From Algoriphagus zhangzhouensis (GTDB lineage Bacteria > Bacteroidota > Bacteroidia > Cytophagales > Cyclobacteriaceae): a stretch of 64,000 nucleotides of DNA. The DNA lies in the NCBI RefSeq assembly GCF_900148515.1, contig NZ_FRXN01000002.1, positions 248,001 through 312,000 on the forward strand, given 5' to 3'. Below the pieces are notes generated by a model. That model was not told where the DNA came from and did no database searches. It worked only from the letters and a program-made list of their open reading frames with translations. A program made the position numbers and the translations under genes. This document shows, piece by piece, positions 18,552-27,819 of this stretch; the first letter of the stretch is position 1, and each line of letters starts with the position of its first letter.

Positions 18552-18929
18552 ATGAAAACAATAATTGCAATAGCAGCTGGATGCCTTGCAATTGGATTAA
18601 GTATGACATCTTGTTCTGAAAAACAGATTAAAAACAAAGAGGTATCCGAGCTTAATGAGAAGAAATCAAAATCTGAATTAATCCAACTGGAATCAGAAGT
18701 TGAGAGGAAGTTGGAAAGATTGGAGCATTTAAAACAAAATGCTGAAGGACTTGAAAAATCAAGACTGGAAATCAAAGTAGATGAATTGAAAGAGCAAAAG
18801 GCTCAAATCAAGAAAATGCTTGCAGAGCTCAAAAACTCTTCAGATTTCAATCAATCAACATCAAATGATTCTTCTCAGGAGGAAACAAAAGAACAAAAAA
18901 ACAAAGACGGGGAGAGCTTAAAAACCTAA
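18552..18929 (+). CDS. Small coiled-coil lipoprotein
   Basis: A 125-residue protein with a lipoprotein signal; the lipobox is MTSC with the modified Cys at residue 21. The mature part is almost entirely charged Lys/Glu/Leu heptads (residues about 30-95), predicted to form a long helix or coiled coil, ending in a Ser/Gln/Lys-rich tail. It resembles no family I can name. A hairpin terminator follows. It stands alone and is probably an envelope structural or stress protein, but that is speculation. Confidence 0.75.
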   Translation: MKTIIAIAAGCLAIGLSMTSCSEKQIKNKEVSELNEKKSKSELIQLESEVERKLERLEHLKQNAEGLEKSRLEIKVDELKEQKAQIKKMLAELKNSSDFNQSTSNDSSQEETKEQKNKDGESLKT

Positions 18930-18975
18930 CCGGATTTGAATCAGACAAATAGTAATGGGCTTACAAAAAGGAAAA

Positions 18976-19010
18976 GAGCTAGTCTTGTTGACTAGCTTCT
19001 TTTTTTTAAT
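18976..19010. terminator. Shared terminator between convergent genes
   Basis: GCTAGTC (18978-18984) pairs with GACTAGC (18990-18996) around a 5-base loop, with an 8-base T run on the plus strand (19000-19007) and a shorter TCTTTT tract on the minus strand. It can end both the lipoprotein and the ATP-grasp transcripts. Confidence 0.75.
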
Positions 19011-20052
19011 CTGAAAGCTGCTTTTTTAATTGCTTTTCAAGATTGAGATTTTCGAAAAATAGGCCCAAACCTTTTCTAAATGGCGTTTTTTGGATAGGCA
19101 CCCCCTTGTTTTGAACCGCTATCTCGGACATTATCCTCCAATGCTTTAAAATTTCCTTCCAAGCATTCCAAAGTGAATTAGAGGGATCATACATATGTGT
19201 CGGCTCACTCATAGCACCATTTAACTCTATGATTTTGAAATTCTCTCCATCTTTCAGAGACTCAAAATCCCTGAAAAGCACATCAAATCGACCGTAATAA
19301 AATCCGGGGATTCGACTGGCTATTTCTTCAATTTTGGAACTCAATCTTTCATCTATCAGATGAGAAATATTGATAAACTCCGCACCTCGGGTATGACTTC
19401 CCACCTCCAGCAAAGTGATTTCCTCTTCCTCCGGAATTACTTCTGCCCATCTTTCCCTCCACAGATTTCTCAACCTTTCGATTTGAAAGTTAAAACGAGG
19501 ATTAGCTCGAATCAACTGCTCTAAAGTATGATTTCCATCTCCCTGAATTTTCATAAAATTCTTTTGTACTACCCCAGATATAAAGCCTTTATCAGTTTTT
19601 GGGTAACGACAATAAAAAATCCCTACCTCGTTCGAATGAGGAATTTTTTCCTGAATCAGATAGGGTAAATTAAACGTCTTACTATAGTTAATTAGCTCCT
19701 GATCATTGGAAATAGTCTGAACTCCCAACCCTTTCAATCCATGATTTGGCTTGGCAATTATAGGGTAGGATAATCCTAGAATTTTCACTTTCTCTATTGG
19801 ATCTTCCCCCTCCAAAATCAAAGCTGTTTTGGGAATGTATTCATTTGGAAGCAATTCATAAATCACCGATTTCGGAGTCATGGCCATTCCCCCAAAAGGC
19901 ATTGCTGGATTTGTTTTTTCAAAGAAAAAAAGACTACGAGCCTTGATCGAATAGTAAACCCAAAATGGTGAAAGAGGAAGGTAAACTGCCCTTGTACTCC
20001 AATATTCCCAGTGAAAGAGTTTATAGGAAAATTCTTTCCATTTATGCCTCAT
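19006..20052 (-). CDS. ATP-grasp domain protein (D-Ala-D-Ala-ligase-like fold)
   Basis: The product (348 residues from ATG 20050-20052) has ATP-grasp features: YPIIAKPNHGLKGLGVQTI (ATP-binding Lys and the flexible loop), YLIQEKIP, and near the end FYYGRFDVLFRDFE and FKIIELNGAMSEPTHMYD, where Asp, Glu and Asn would bind Mg-ATP. Such enzymes ligate a carboxylate to an amine or similar nucleophile. No amino-acid or peptide substrate is indicated. Its start overlaps the DinB-like gene by 11 bases, so the two are co-expressed. A longer ORF start at 20085 is unlikely. Confidence 0.75.
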   Translation of the reverse strand: MRHKWKEFSYKLFHWEYWSTRAVYLPLSPFWVYYSIKARSLFFFEKTNPAMPFGGMAMTPKSVIYELLPNEYIPKTALILEGEDPIEKVKILGLSYPIIAKPNHGLKGLGVQTISNDQELINYSKTFNLPYLIQEKIPHSNEVGIFYCRYPKTDKGFISGVVQKNFMKIQGDGNHTLEQLIRANPRFNFQIERLRNLWRERWAEVIPEEEEITLLEVGSHTRGAEFINISHLIDERLSSKIEEIASRIPGFYYGRFDVLFRDFESLKDGENFKIIELNGAMSEPTHMYDPSNSLWNAWKEILKHWRIMSEIAVQNKGVPIQKTPFRKGLGLFFENLNLEKQLKKQLSD

Positions 20053-20527
20053 TGCGGTATGACAAAGTTGAGGAGGCCACCCCAAAAGAATTATTTACCA
20101 ATGATCTTTCTCCTAACTCATGAAGAGCCACTTTGATCAAAGCCTTATGATGGATGCAGTGCTCAATATTGTAAAGCAATTCCCTAGAGTAGGTTGAAGC
20201 GCAACTGAGCTGTTTATTCGAAAAATTTGAATAGACCAGCTCCAAATCCTTTTCCGGTCGGTCCAATTGCTGAGTTAAATTTTGAATTGCCAGAATCGCT
20301 ACCATTCTTTCATTTTCAATTCTTGAATCTCGAACCCGCAAATCATAATTGATGAGTCCTTGTTCATATTGATTAATCAAGCAGGATACGAATTCTACCA
20401 CATGACGAACATGGGCTCCAACTGTCCCATCATCCAAAGGGGTGATTTTTTTAGAATAATTTTCACAAGAAATGCCTTGAAGCAAAGACTCCAGTTCTTT
20501 TAACTGGTATTGAAGGTCCTGGATCAT
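20042..20527 (-). CDS. DinB-like four-helix bundle protein
   Basis: A 161-residue helical protein. GAHVRHVVEF carries the first His of the DinB metal triad and NIEHCIHHKALIKVAL carries the other two (H-xxx-H type), which together define the DinB/YfiT-like putative metalloenzyme fold. Members include thiol-dependent transferases. Overlap with the ATP-grasp gene implies a joint function, possibly modification of a small molecule; this is inference. Confidence 0.7.
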   Translation of the reverse strand: MIQDLQYQLKELESLLQGISCENYSKKITPLDDGTVGAHVRHVVEFVSCLINQYEQGLINYDLRVRDSRIENERMVAILAIQNLTQQLDRPEKDLELVYSNFSNKQLSCASTYSRELLYNIEHCIHHKALIKVALHELGERSLVNNSFGVASSTLSYRNEA

Positions 20528-20630
20528 AGGAAGTTCAGATTACAAACAATGGTTCTTAATATTTAAACAATCATAAAAGAAAATAATAGGTATTCCAGGA
20601 GTCTAAAATGTGCCTTTCTCCTGATTCTAA

Positions 20631-21518
20631 TTAAAAGATTTTCAGGGAATTTTCCGAAGGGATGTGATAAACAGGCATATCAGGGATGAATTTTTTAACC
20701 CAATCAGCCATAAAAGCCGAACCACCTTCCTCACTGGCAGAGTGTCCTATAACTACCAAAGAAACTTGATCTCCCTTCTCATTGGCATTACGCACATATT
20801 CAGGAGTTTCCCATTCGGGCGACTCTCCCACAATCAAAACATCCGGTCTTTCCAGCATCAAGCCTTCTATTTGTCTCCTGCCTCCAATCGCGCCTGGATA
20901 TAGCAAAACCTTGGAAATTGACTGGTTCAAATCTCCAACATATCTCATTGCCGGCACATCCAAATTCTTTTTCAAAAGAGAAATAAGGTCCTTAAGGTTG
21001 GTTTGAGGAATATTCAAAACAGCGTCATTTTTATAATAATCAGACCATCCGATTTGTTCGACAACTCCCTTTTGAACCCCATCTATTTGAAGGCTATGGA
21101 CGTAATCATGATTTCGCCAAACGGCTATTCCATGTTCATCCAACAGTTGCTTTTTATATTCAAAAACTTCATCATCTTCCAACCACTCAGTCTCATCCAA
21201 ATGGTTGTAAAAAGTAGGCTCGTGAGCGATGATAAAATTGGCATGTTTGGCAATTGCCTCTCTGATGACAGTGATAGTGGCAAACATGGTTGTTACTATC
21301 CCCGTCACCACAATATCCTTGTTTCCCGATTTTAGTGTATCCACTGTAGTGGGAAAAGGAGCATCCGGAACTTGAGAAATAAACAAGTCCATGATTTCTC
21401 CAACTGTCCAATCTTTCTTTTCAAGGAAAGTAGATCCTAATGAAGGAATGGAAAGAACACTTCCTGCAACAGCAAATCCTGAAGTTTTTAAAAAATCTCT
21501 CCTGTTCTTATGATTCAT
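20631..21518 (-). CDS. Tat-exported Nif3-like dinuclear metal-centre protein
   Basis: A 295-residue protein with a twin-arginine signal (NRRDFLKTSGFAVAGS). The body resembles Nif3/YbgI (GTP cyclohydrolase I type 2-like): ATITVIREAIAKHANFIIAH split as IREAIAKHANFIIAHEPTF (metal-binding His) and a C-terminal VVIGHSASEEGG (His and Glu ligands). In the usual family the first motif reads 'ITHHP'; here one His is replaced (AHEP), so the metal site may be altered. Periplasmic export is unusual for this family. Isolated gene. Confidence 0.75.
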   Translation of the reverse strand: MNHKNRRDFLKTSGFAVAGSVLSIPSLGSTFLEKKDWTVGEIMDLFISQVPDAPFPTTVDTLKSGNKDIVVTGIVTTMFATITVIREAIAKHANFIIAHEPTFYNHLDETEWLEDDEVFEYKKQLLDEHGIAVWRNHDYVHSLQIDGVQKGVVEQIGWSDYYKNDAVLNIPQTNLKDLISLLKKNLDVPAMRYVGDLNQSISKVLLYPGAIGGRRQIEGLMLERPDVLIVGESPEWETPEYVRNANEKGDQVSLVVIGHSASEEGGSAFMADWVKKFIPDMPVYHIPSENSLKIF

Positions 21519-21602
21519 GGCTATTGGAATTATTTGCTGATCAATTTATCAAAATCAAAAGGAGGTCAGAAAAGGAGTCAGGAAAAAAATAAATAAATTT
21601 TG

Positions 21603-21620
21603 GTTCTCTTTTTACAGAAC
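21603..21620. promoter_or_regulatory. Operator-like palindrome, copy 1 (upstream of GbsR/MarR gene)
   Basis: The 18-mer GTTCTCTTTTTACAGAAC has matching ends GTTCT/AGAAC. A near-identical copy (17 of 18 bases) lies at 22154-22171. It ends 54 bases before the regulator start and just upstream of TATCTTTG, a -7-like element at 21636-21643. This is the pattern expected of an autoregulated repressor site. Confidence 0.65.
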
Positions 21621-21635
21621 TAACAAAACTTTATT

Positions 21636-21643
21636 TATCTTTG
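21636..21643 (+). promoter_or_regulatory. Candidate -7 element of the GbsR/MarR gene
   Basis: TATCTTTG matches TAnnTTTG. It lies 31-38 bases upstream of the start codon, and the palindrome at 21603-21620 covers the place where the -33 element should be. No good TTG is seen there. Confidence 0.5.
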
Positions 21644-21674
21644 TCCCGTTATACCAGCAAAAGTTAAAACAAGC

Positions 21675-22136
21675 ATGGTCTTAAGCGAGAAACAAAAAGA
21701 GCTAATCGAAAGAATCGGAGTTTTCCATGAACACAAAGGAATGCAACCTTTAGTGGGAAGAATCATTGGGCTCATGTTGATCCATGATAATGCCGAAGTA
21801 ACTTTCGATGAAATTGTGGATCTACTTGGAGTCAGCAAAAGTGCTGTTAGTAATGCATTGACTTTCCTTCAGGCAAAAGAAAGAGTTGTTTATACGACCA
21901 AGCCAGGAGATAGAAAAAGATATTTCAAATTAAAGATTCATGACTGGAAAGAAAATTTCACCAAAGACATAGTTGGCATCGTAGAGATTCAAAAATTCCT
22001 TGCTGAAGTACTGGAAGAAAGAAAAGACAAAGATTCTGAGTTCTGTGCCCAAATGAGGGACTTTTCCAATTTCTTGGAGTTTTTTCGTCATGAGATTCCA
22101 TCTCTTTTTGAAAGATTTAAAAAGAAATATTCTTAA
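21675..22136 (+). CDS. GbsR/MarR family transcriptional regulator
   Basis: A 153-residue winged-helix regulator. MQPLVGRIIGLMLIHD opens the domain, FDEIVDLLGVSKSAVSNAL is the helix-turn-helix (about residues 55-73), and ERVVYTTKPGDRKRYFKL is the beta wing, typical of the GbsR subgroup. The long C-terminal helical part would form the dimer. It sits directly before a TolC/MFP/RND efflux operon, and its own promoter and that of the pump share the same palindrome, so it very probably represses both. The ligand is unknown. Confidence 0.88.
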   Translation: MVLSEKQKELIERIGVFHEHKGMQPLVGRIIGLMLIHDNAEVTFDEIVDLLGVSKSAVSNALTFLQAKERVVYTTKPGDRKRYFKLKIHDWKENFTKDIVGIVEIQKFLAEVLEERKDKDSEFCAQMRDFSNFLEFFRHEIPSLFERFKKKYS

Positions 22137-22153
22137 AAAAATTTCAACTAATA

Positions 22154-22171
22154 GTTCTCTTATTACAGAAC
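22154..22171. promoter_or_regulatory. Operator-like palindrome, copy 2 (upstream of TolC gene)
   Basis: GTTCTCTTATTACAGAAC differs from the copy at 21603 only at one central base. It ends 37 bases before the TolC start. The following sequence AACAAT(A)TTTAAC is also alike in both places (21619-21635 and 22170-22186), so the similarity extends beyond the palindrome. Confidence 0.65.
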
Positions 22172-22208
22172 AAACAATATTTAACAAAATCAACTACCAT
22201 TTACCACA

Positions 22209-23579
22209 ATGTTAAAAAAGTATCTGATTTACTCACTAGCAATCCTTTTTCCGGGATTTTTGGCAGGCCAGACTCAGGAGGCTGTTTTTTCTCTTCCGGA
22301 TACATTGACTTTCAAGGAAAGCATACAGATAGGATTGGAAAACAATAGAAACTATCAAAAGGCTCTATTAGACGAAGACAAGGCAAAATACCAGCGAAAC
22401 GAAATCCGTGGAGCTGGTCTTCCTCAACTATCGGCCTACGGTAACTACAACAATTTCATAGATGTTTATCCTCAGGCAATTCCTGGTGGGGGTTTCTTTG
22501 GTGGAGATCCTGAAGACATCAATGTAATTGCATTTGGTGTGCCTCAATCCTTGAAGGCAGGCTTTCAATTGAACCAATTGATCTATAGCAACTCCTATCT
22601 GATCGGATTGAAAGCTGCCAAAACTGGAGAGGAATTCTACAGACTTTTGGCTCAACAGTCAGAGGAAAGTGTGATCCATGAGATCGCAATGAACTACCTG
22701 TCAACTATCCAGCTTCACCTTCAGCGTGAAAACTTATTGGCTACTATTGATCAATTGGAAGGCTTGGAGAAAATATTGAAGGCGCAATACGAAAATGACT
22801 TGGCCAGAAAAGTAGATCTAAATCGAGTAACGGTTAATCTTACCTCGGTAAGATCTGAATTGGAAAACCTAGACATCGGTATTTATCAGCGTGAAGGTTA
22901 TTTGAAATTGGTGATGGGAATCCCAGTTGATACTCCGATCAATCTAGACAGATCTGTAGCTGACATGAATACTGTGGTGAAGAACTTCCAGATTTCAGGA
23001 TTCAATGTTGCTGACAGAAAAGACATGCAAATCCTAGGAGTTCAGGAGCAATTGTATGAATACGAATACAAGAATATCAAAGCAGAAAACCAGCCTCAGC
23101 TATTCGGATTCGCAGATTTCAACAAAAATGCATTTTCCCAGCAATTTGATTTCTTAAGCACCAACAAAAGCTGGTATCAAGGATTCCTGATCGGTTTGAA
23201 ATTGGAGATTCCGATTTTCGATGGTCTACAAACAAGAAATAAAGCGGCCCAATCCAAAGTCAAAGCACAACAGCTTCAATTGGATAGAATCCAAGCAGAA
23301 GACGCTGCTAATTTGGAATACCAAAGTGCCCTAAACAAGTATTACAACTCCTTAAGCACCTTGAATTCTTTAGAGGAAAACTTGGCCTTAGCAAAGGATG
23401 TCTTGAGAGAAACTGAATTGCTTTACAAAGAAGCCTTGAGTCCATTGACGGATCTTTTGGATGCAGAATCTACTGAAAGACAAGCCCAAAGCAACTACAA
23501 CAATCAAATCATTCAAGTGAGAATTGCCCAGCTGGACATTCTTAATTCATCAGGAAAAATCAAAAACCTTACGCTATAA
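22209..23579 (+). CDS. TolC family outer membrane efflux protein
   Basis: A 456-residue protein with a signal peptide (MLKKYLIYSLAILFPGFLAG). It has the two structural repeats of TolC: each with long helices and a strand pair, for example LTFKESIQIGLENNRNYQKA at the start of repeat 1, and LEIPIFDGLQTRNKAAQSK in repeat 2 where 'P-x-F-x-G' marks a strand. It forms the outer membrane channel for the downstream MFP and RND proteins (17 and 2 bases gaps). First structural gene of the pump operon. Confidence 0.92.
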   Translation: MLKKYLIYSLAILFPGFLAGQTQEAVFSLPDTLTFKESIQIGLENNRNYQKALLDEDKAKYQRNEIRGAGLPQLSAYGNYNNFIDVYPQAIPGGGFFGGDPEDINVIAFGVPQSLKAGFQLNQLIYSNSYLIGLKAAKTGEEFYRLLAQQSEESVIHEIAMNYLSTIQLHLQRENLLATIDQLEGLEKILKAQYENDLARKVDLNRVTVNLTSVRSELENLDIGIYQREGYLKLVMGIPVDTPINLDRSVADMNTVVKNFQISGFNVADRKDMQILGVQEQLYEYEYKNIKAENQPQLFGFADFNKNAFSQQFDFLSTNKSWYQGFLIGLKLEIPIFDGLQTRNKAAQSKVKAQQLQLDRIQAEDAANLEYQSALNKYYNSLSTLNSLEENLALAKDVLRETELLYKEALSPLTDLLDAESTERQAQSNYNNQIIQVRIAQLDILNSSGKIKNLTL

Positions 23580-23596
23580 AAGCTAAACCTACCATT

Positions 23597-24649
23597 ATGA
23601 AAAAGTTACTTATCGCAGCATTTATGCTTTTAGGTGTCGGAGCCATAGCTTTTACACTTTATAACAACAAACAAGAGCTCAACGAAGAGGCCAATCTGGC
23701 TATGAAGACGAGTGAATATATCTCTGTAACTACCGAAAAAGTGGCTGAAAAAGCAGTCAACAGAAACTTTGAGGCAAATGGGATTTTTGAGCCGAATCAA
23801 GAGCTGAAATTGATGTCAGAGACTTCCGGTTCAATTGTGAAAATCTTGAAGAAAAAAGGAAGCTATGTCAAAAGAGGCGACGTAATCGTGCAGGTGGATG
23901 ACAGATTGATCAGATCAGAATATACTATCGCAAAGCTTCAAAGAGATCAAGCGGAAAAAGACTTGAAAAGATTTGAAAACCTAGCAAGCACTGACGCTAT
24001 TACCAAAAAGCAATTGGAAGAAATCCAAAACGGATTCAAAATCGCGGATGCTCAATTCTCAGCCTTGCAGAAAAGACTGGATGATACCCAGATTAAAGCT
24101 CCAATCTCCGGCTTCATCAATGAAGACTACTATGAAATGGGAACTTTGGTAAGTCCGGGAATGCCAATCGCCGACATCATCAATACTAGCCCATTGAAAT
24201 TGACAATAAATGTGACTGAAAATGAAATCTCCAAAGTGAAAGTGGGTGATGTAATTCCAGTTTCTGTCAATGCGATCCGTGGTGAAGAATTCTCAGGAAA
24301 AGTAGATTTCATATCCAACAAAGCAGATGGCTCTTTCAAGTATGAAGTGATTCTTTTGATGAATAGCAAAAACCAAGATCAAATCAAGCCGGGCATGTTC
24401 GGAACTGCCGAATTCCAATTTGCACAAACAGGTCAAGTATTGAAAATCGACAGAAAATCTGTGGTTGGAAGCTTGAAAAATCCGGGTGTTTATTTGATCC
24501 AAAATGGCCAGGCTGTATACAGACCTATCACCATCAATCCTTTGGATGACGGATCTGTGGAAGTTTTGGATGGATTGAAAGCTGGCGATGAAGTGATCGC
24601 TTCAGGATTGATCAATGTAAAAGAAGGTACTAAAGTCAAGGTCCAATAA
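23597..24649 (+). CDS. RND efflux periplasmic adaptor (membrane fusion protein)
   Basis: A 350-residue HlyD/AcrA-type adaptor. It begins with one hydrophobic segment (LLIAAFMLLGVGAIAFTLY) without a clear lipobox. In order: biotinyl-lipoyl half-motif GSIVKILKKKGSYVKRGDVI, a short helical hairpin (about 115-165), the second half-motif DTQIKAPISGFI, the beta-barrel domain (about 195-270) and the membrane-proximal domain ending DEVIASGLINVKEGTKV. It joins the TolC channel to the inner membrane RND pump, two bases upstream of the RND gene. Confidence 0.92.
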   Translation: MKKLLIAAFMLLGVGAIAFTLYNNKQELNEEANLAMKTSEYISVTTEKVAEKAVNRNFEANGIFEPNQELKLMSETSGSIVKILKKKGSYVKRGDVIVQVDDRLIRSEYTIAKLQRDQAEKDLKRFENLASTDAITKKQLEEIQNGFKIADAQFSALQKRLDDTQIKAPISGFINEDYYEMGTLVSPGMPIADIINTSPLKLTINVTENEISKVKVGDVIPVSVNAIRGEEFSGKVDFISNKADGSFKYEVILLMNSKNQDQIKPGMFGTAEFQFAQTGQVLKIDRKSVVGSLKNPGVYLIQNGQAVYRPITINPLDDGSVEVLDGLKAGDEVIASGLINVKEGTKVKVQ

Positions 24650-24651
24650 GC

Positions 24652-27600
24652 ATGAATATTACTAAAATATCCATACAAAGGTCGACCATGGTCGTCGTCC
24701 TTTTCACCGTACTGACATTGCTTGGGATCTTTTCCTACACGCAATTGTCTTACGAGTTGCTCCCAAAGATGGAGACCAATATCGTCACCATCTCCACAGT
24801 ATATCCAGGTGCTGCTCCTTCGGAAGTAGAAACCTCTGTGACTAAGAAAATCGAGGATGCTGTAGCCTCCTTGGAAGGTATCAAATCCATGAATTCCATC
24901 TCTCAGGAGAGTGTTTCCATCATCACCATTGAGTTGGCAGCAGGAACGGATGTAGATATCTCTATGCAGGATGCACAGAGAAAAATCAATGCTATCCTTG
25001 GTGATTTGCCCGATGATGCCGATCCGCCGAGCTTGGGAAAATTTGACTTGGACGACATGCCTATCATGGAGATGGCTGTATACTCCAACTTGGATCCTGC
25101 TGGATTCTATGATTTGGTAAAAAACAAAATCCAACCTTCTATAGCTAAAATCGGAGGAGTTGCCCAAGTGAACATGTTGGGAGGTACCGAGCGTGAAATT
25201 AAAGTGAATTTGGATAGAAATAAGTTGGAGGCATATGGTATCTCTCCTATCCTAGTTGCCCAAAAAATCAATGCAAGTAACCTTGATTTCCCTACAGGTA
25301 GATTGAAAGACAGCGACGGACAGGTTTTGATCCGTCTGGCAGGAAAATTCAATGCAGTTTCTGACCTGGAAAATTTGGTGATCGCATACCGTCAAGATGA
25401 GTCTCCAATCCAATTGAAAGAAGTAGCTGAAGTTCAGGATGATTTCAAAGACGAAGAAATCCTAACCAGATTGAATAACAGTGATGCGATTGGTTTGACT
25501 ATTCAAAAGCAATCCGATGCCAATGCAGTAGAAGTTTCTGAAATCATTGAGCATGAATTGCACATTTTGGAAGAAACTTATGCCAAAGAAGGCCTTTCCT
25601 TCCAAATCTCCCAAAACTCATCTGAGTTTACTTTGGAGGCTGCTAATGATGTAATCAAAGACTTAGTAATCGCGATCGTATTGGTTGCTTTGATCATGTT
25701 GCTTTTCCTTCATAGTATCCGAAATGCGATAATTGTAATGGTTGCTGTACCAGCATCCATCATTGCCACATTTACGGTAATGTTTCTGGCAGGATTTACC
25801 CTGAACTTGATGTCCTTGCTAGCTCTCTCTTTGGTAGTCGGTATTCTAGTGGATGATGCGATTGTTGTTATCGAAAACATCTACCGACACTTGGAAATGG
25901 GCAAAAGCATCGCACAGGCATCCTATGATGGTATCCGTGAGATCGGTTCAACAGTAGTTTCCATTACTTTGGTAATTATTGTGGTATTCGTGCCATTGGC
26001 ATTGACTGGAGGTTTGATATCTGGTATCATCAAGCAATTCAGTATCACGGTTGCAGTCGCTACCCTGTTCAGTTTGTTAGTAGCATTTACTTTGATTCCA
26101 TTGTTGACTTCCAGATTCTCCAAATTGGAACATTTGAGTAAAGACTCATTCTTCGGAAGAATTGTTTATGGATTTGAGGCTATGCTTGACGGATTCGTTG
26201 ACTGGTTGGTTGGCTTGTTGAGATGGGGTTTTGCTCACAAAATCGCCTTGATGGGTATCACATTTATCCTTTTCATCGGTTCTTTCTTCTTAATTGGTGG
26301 TGGATGGATTGGTAGTGAATTCGTGTCTCAGGGTGATAGAGGAGAGTTTATCCTAAGATTGGAACTTCCTAAGGATGCCACTTTGGAACAAACCAATTAT
26401 AAAACTCAGGAGATCGAGGATTACTTAAGAACTCTTCCTGAAGTGACCGAGGTATTTACCAAAGTAGGTGTTGCCAGTGGACAGTTTACAGGATCTCAAT
26501 CCTCTCCTTATACAGCTGAAATCAACGTGAAATTGGTATCTAAAGAATTTAGATCCATGTCCAGTCCTGACTATGCAAGAAATGTAGAAAACTACCTTGA
26601 GGAGCATATCACAGGCGCTGAATATACCGCCGTACCAATCTCAATCATGGGTACTGCCAATGATGCCCCTATTCAGGTAATTGTATCAGGCCCGGATAGA
26701 GATTCCGTACAAGTGACTGCCGAGAAAATCATGGGAATCTTGGCCGACATTCGAGGAACGAGAAAAATCGAAAGTTCTTTAGAAGCAGGTAACCCTGAGA
26801 TCAAAGTCGAAGTAGATCGATACAAAATGAATGAATTGGGACTTTCTATGGATCAAGTTGGAGGTACACTTCAAGTTGCATTCAATGGAAATGACAATTC
26901 TAAATATACTGACGGCGATTACGAGTATGACATCCAAGTCAGATTGAATGAGTTCGACAGAAGAAGTATCGCTGATGTTCAAAACATCACCTTCCTGAAC
27001 AGCAAAGGTCAATTGATCAAGCTGGATCAATTCGCTCAAGTAACGCAATCTGAAGGACCAACCAAATTGGAAAGAAGAGACCGTGTAGGTTCTGTGAAAG
27101 TCACCTCTCAGGTGGCTGGTGTTCCATCCGGTACAGTTGGCGCTCAATTGACAGCACAAATAGACCAGATGCAACTTCCTCCACAGGTTCAGATCGCTTA
27201 TGATGGTGATATGAAAAACCAGAGCGAAGGTTTCGGAAGCTTGGGAATTGCTTTGATCGCTTCCATCATCTTGATCTATCTGATCATGGTAGCATTATAT
27301 GACTCCTATGTCTATCCTTTGGTAGTGATGTTCTCTCTTCCAATGGCATTAATCGGATCCTTACTTGCCTTGGCTTTGACGAAAAGTACCTTGAGTATCT
27401 TCTCCATCATGGGTCTGATCATGTTGATGGGATTGGTAGCGAAGAATGCGATCCTATTGGTCGACTTTACCAACCAGTTGAAGGCAGCTGGAGTTGAAGT
27501 AAAACAAGCTCTTGAAAAAGCTGTGAAAATCCGATTTAGACCTATTTTGATGACTACCCTGGCGATGGTTATCGGTATGCTTCCAATTGCCTTGGCAGGT

Positions 27601-27810
27601 GGAGCAGGTGCTGAATGGAAAAACGGTTTGGCTTGGGTAATTATCGGAGGACTTCTTTCCTCTATGTTCCTAACCCTAGTCGTGGTACCGGTGATTTACT
27701 ATTTATTCGATAGATTCTTGGCGAAAATCGGCAAGTCTGAGAAAAAAGAAATCCCATTGGATGACACTCCAGTTGAGGAATTTGAGTCTGAAGCAGCGGC
27801 ATACGTTTAA
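24652..27810 (+). CDS. RND family (HAE1-type) efflux transporter
   Basis: A 1052-residue inner membrane pump with the usual 12 TM segments in two halves and large periplasmic loops after TM1 and TM7. It begins at the family's amphipathic NITKISIQRSTMVVVLFTV (TM1). VVGILVDDAIVVIENIYRH in TM4 holds the two proton-relay Asp residues, and LMGLVAKNAILLVDFTNQ matches TM10. Length and motifs place it with AcrB/MexB-like drug or lipid exporters; the substrate is unknown. Forms a tripartite system with the two preceding gene products. Confidence 0.93.
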   Translation: MNITKISIQRSTMVVVLFTVLTLLGIFSYTQLSYELLPKMETNIVTISTVYPGAAPSEVETSVTKKIEDAVASLEGIKSMNSISQESVSIITIELAAGTDVDISMQDAQRKINAILGDLPDDADPPSLGKFDLDDMPIMEMAVYSNLDPAGFYDLVKNKIQPSIAKIGGVAQVNMLGGTEREIKVNLDRNKLEAYGISPILVAQKINASNLDFPTGRLKDSDGQVLIRLAGKFNAVSDLENLVIAYRQDESPIQLKEVAEVQDDFKDEEILTRLNNSDAIGLTIQKQSDANAVEVSEIIEHELHILEETYAKEGLSFQISQNSSEFTLEAANDVIKDLVIAIVLVALIMLLFLHSIRNAIIVMVAVPASIIATFTVMFLAGFTLNLMSLLALSLVVGILVDDAIVVIENIYRHLEMGKSIAQASYDGIREIGSTVVSITLVIIVVFVPLALTGGLISGIIKQFSITVAVATLFSLLVAFTLIPLLTSRFSKLEHLSKDSFFGRIVYGFEAMLDGFVDWLVGLLRWGFAHKIALMGITFILFIGSFFLIGGGWIGSEFVSQGDRGEFILRLELPKDATLEQTNYKTQEIEDYLRTLPEVTEVFTKVGVASGQFTGSQSSPYTAEINVKLVSKEFRSMSSPDYARNVENYLEEHITGAEYTAVPISIMGTANDAPIQVIVSGPDRDSVQVTAEKIMGILADIRGTRKIESSLEAGNPEIKVEVDRYKMNELGLSMDQVGGTLQVAFNGNDNSKYTDGDYEYDIQVRLNEFDRRSIADVQNITFLNSKGQLIKLDQFAQVTQSEGPTKLERRDRVGSVKVTSQVAGVPSGTVGAQLTAQIDQMQLPPQVQIAYDGDMKNQSEGFGSLGIALIASIILIYLIMVALYDSYVYPLVVMFSLPMALIGSLLALALTKSTLSIFSIMGLIMLMGLVAKNAILLVDFTNQLKAAGVEVKQALEKAVKIRFRPILMTTLAMVIGMLPIALAGGAGAEWKNGLAWVIIGGLLSSMFLTLVVVPVIYYLFDRFLAKIGKSEKKEIPLDDTPVEEFESEAAAYV

Positions 27811-27819
27811 AAACAAATC

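Noticed and set aside
24490..25167. 225-residue minus-strand ORF antisense to the MFP and RND genes
   Set aside because: It lies fully inside strongly coding plus-strand genes and its translation shows no domain; it is a shadow of their codon use.
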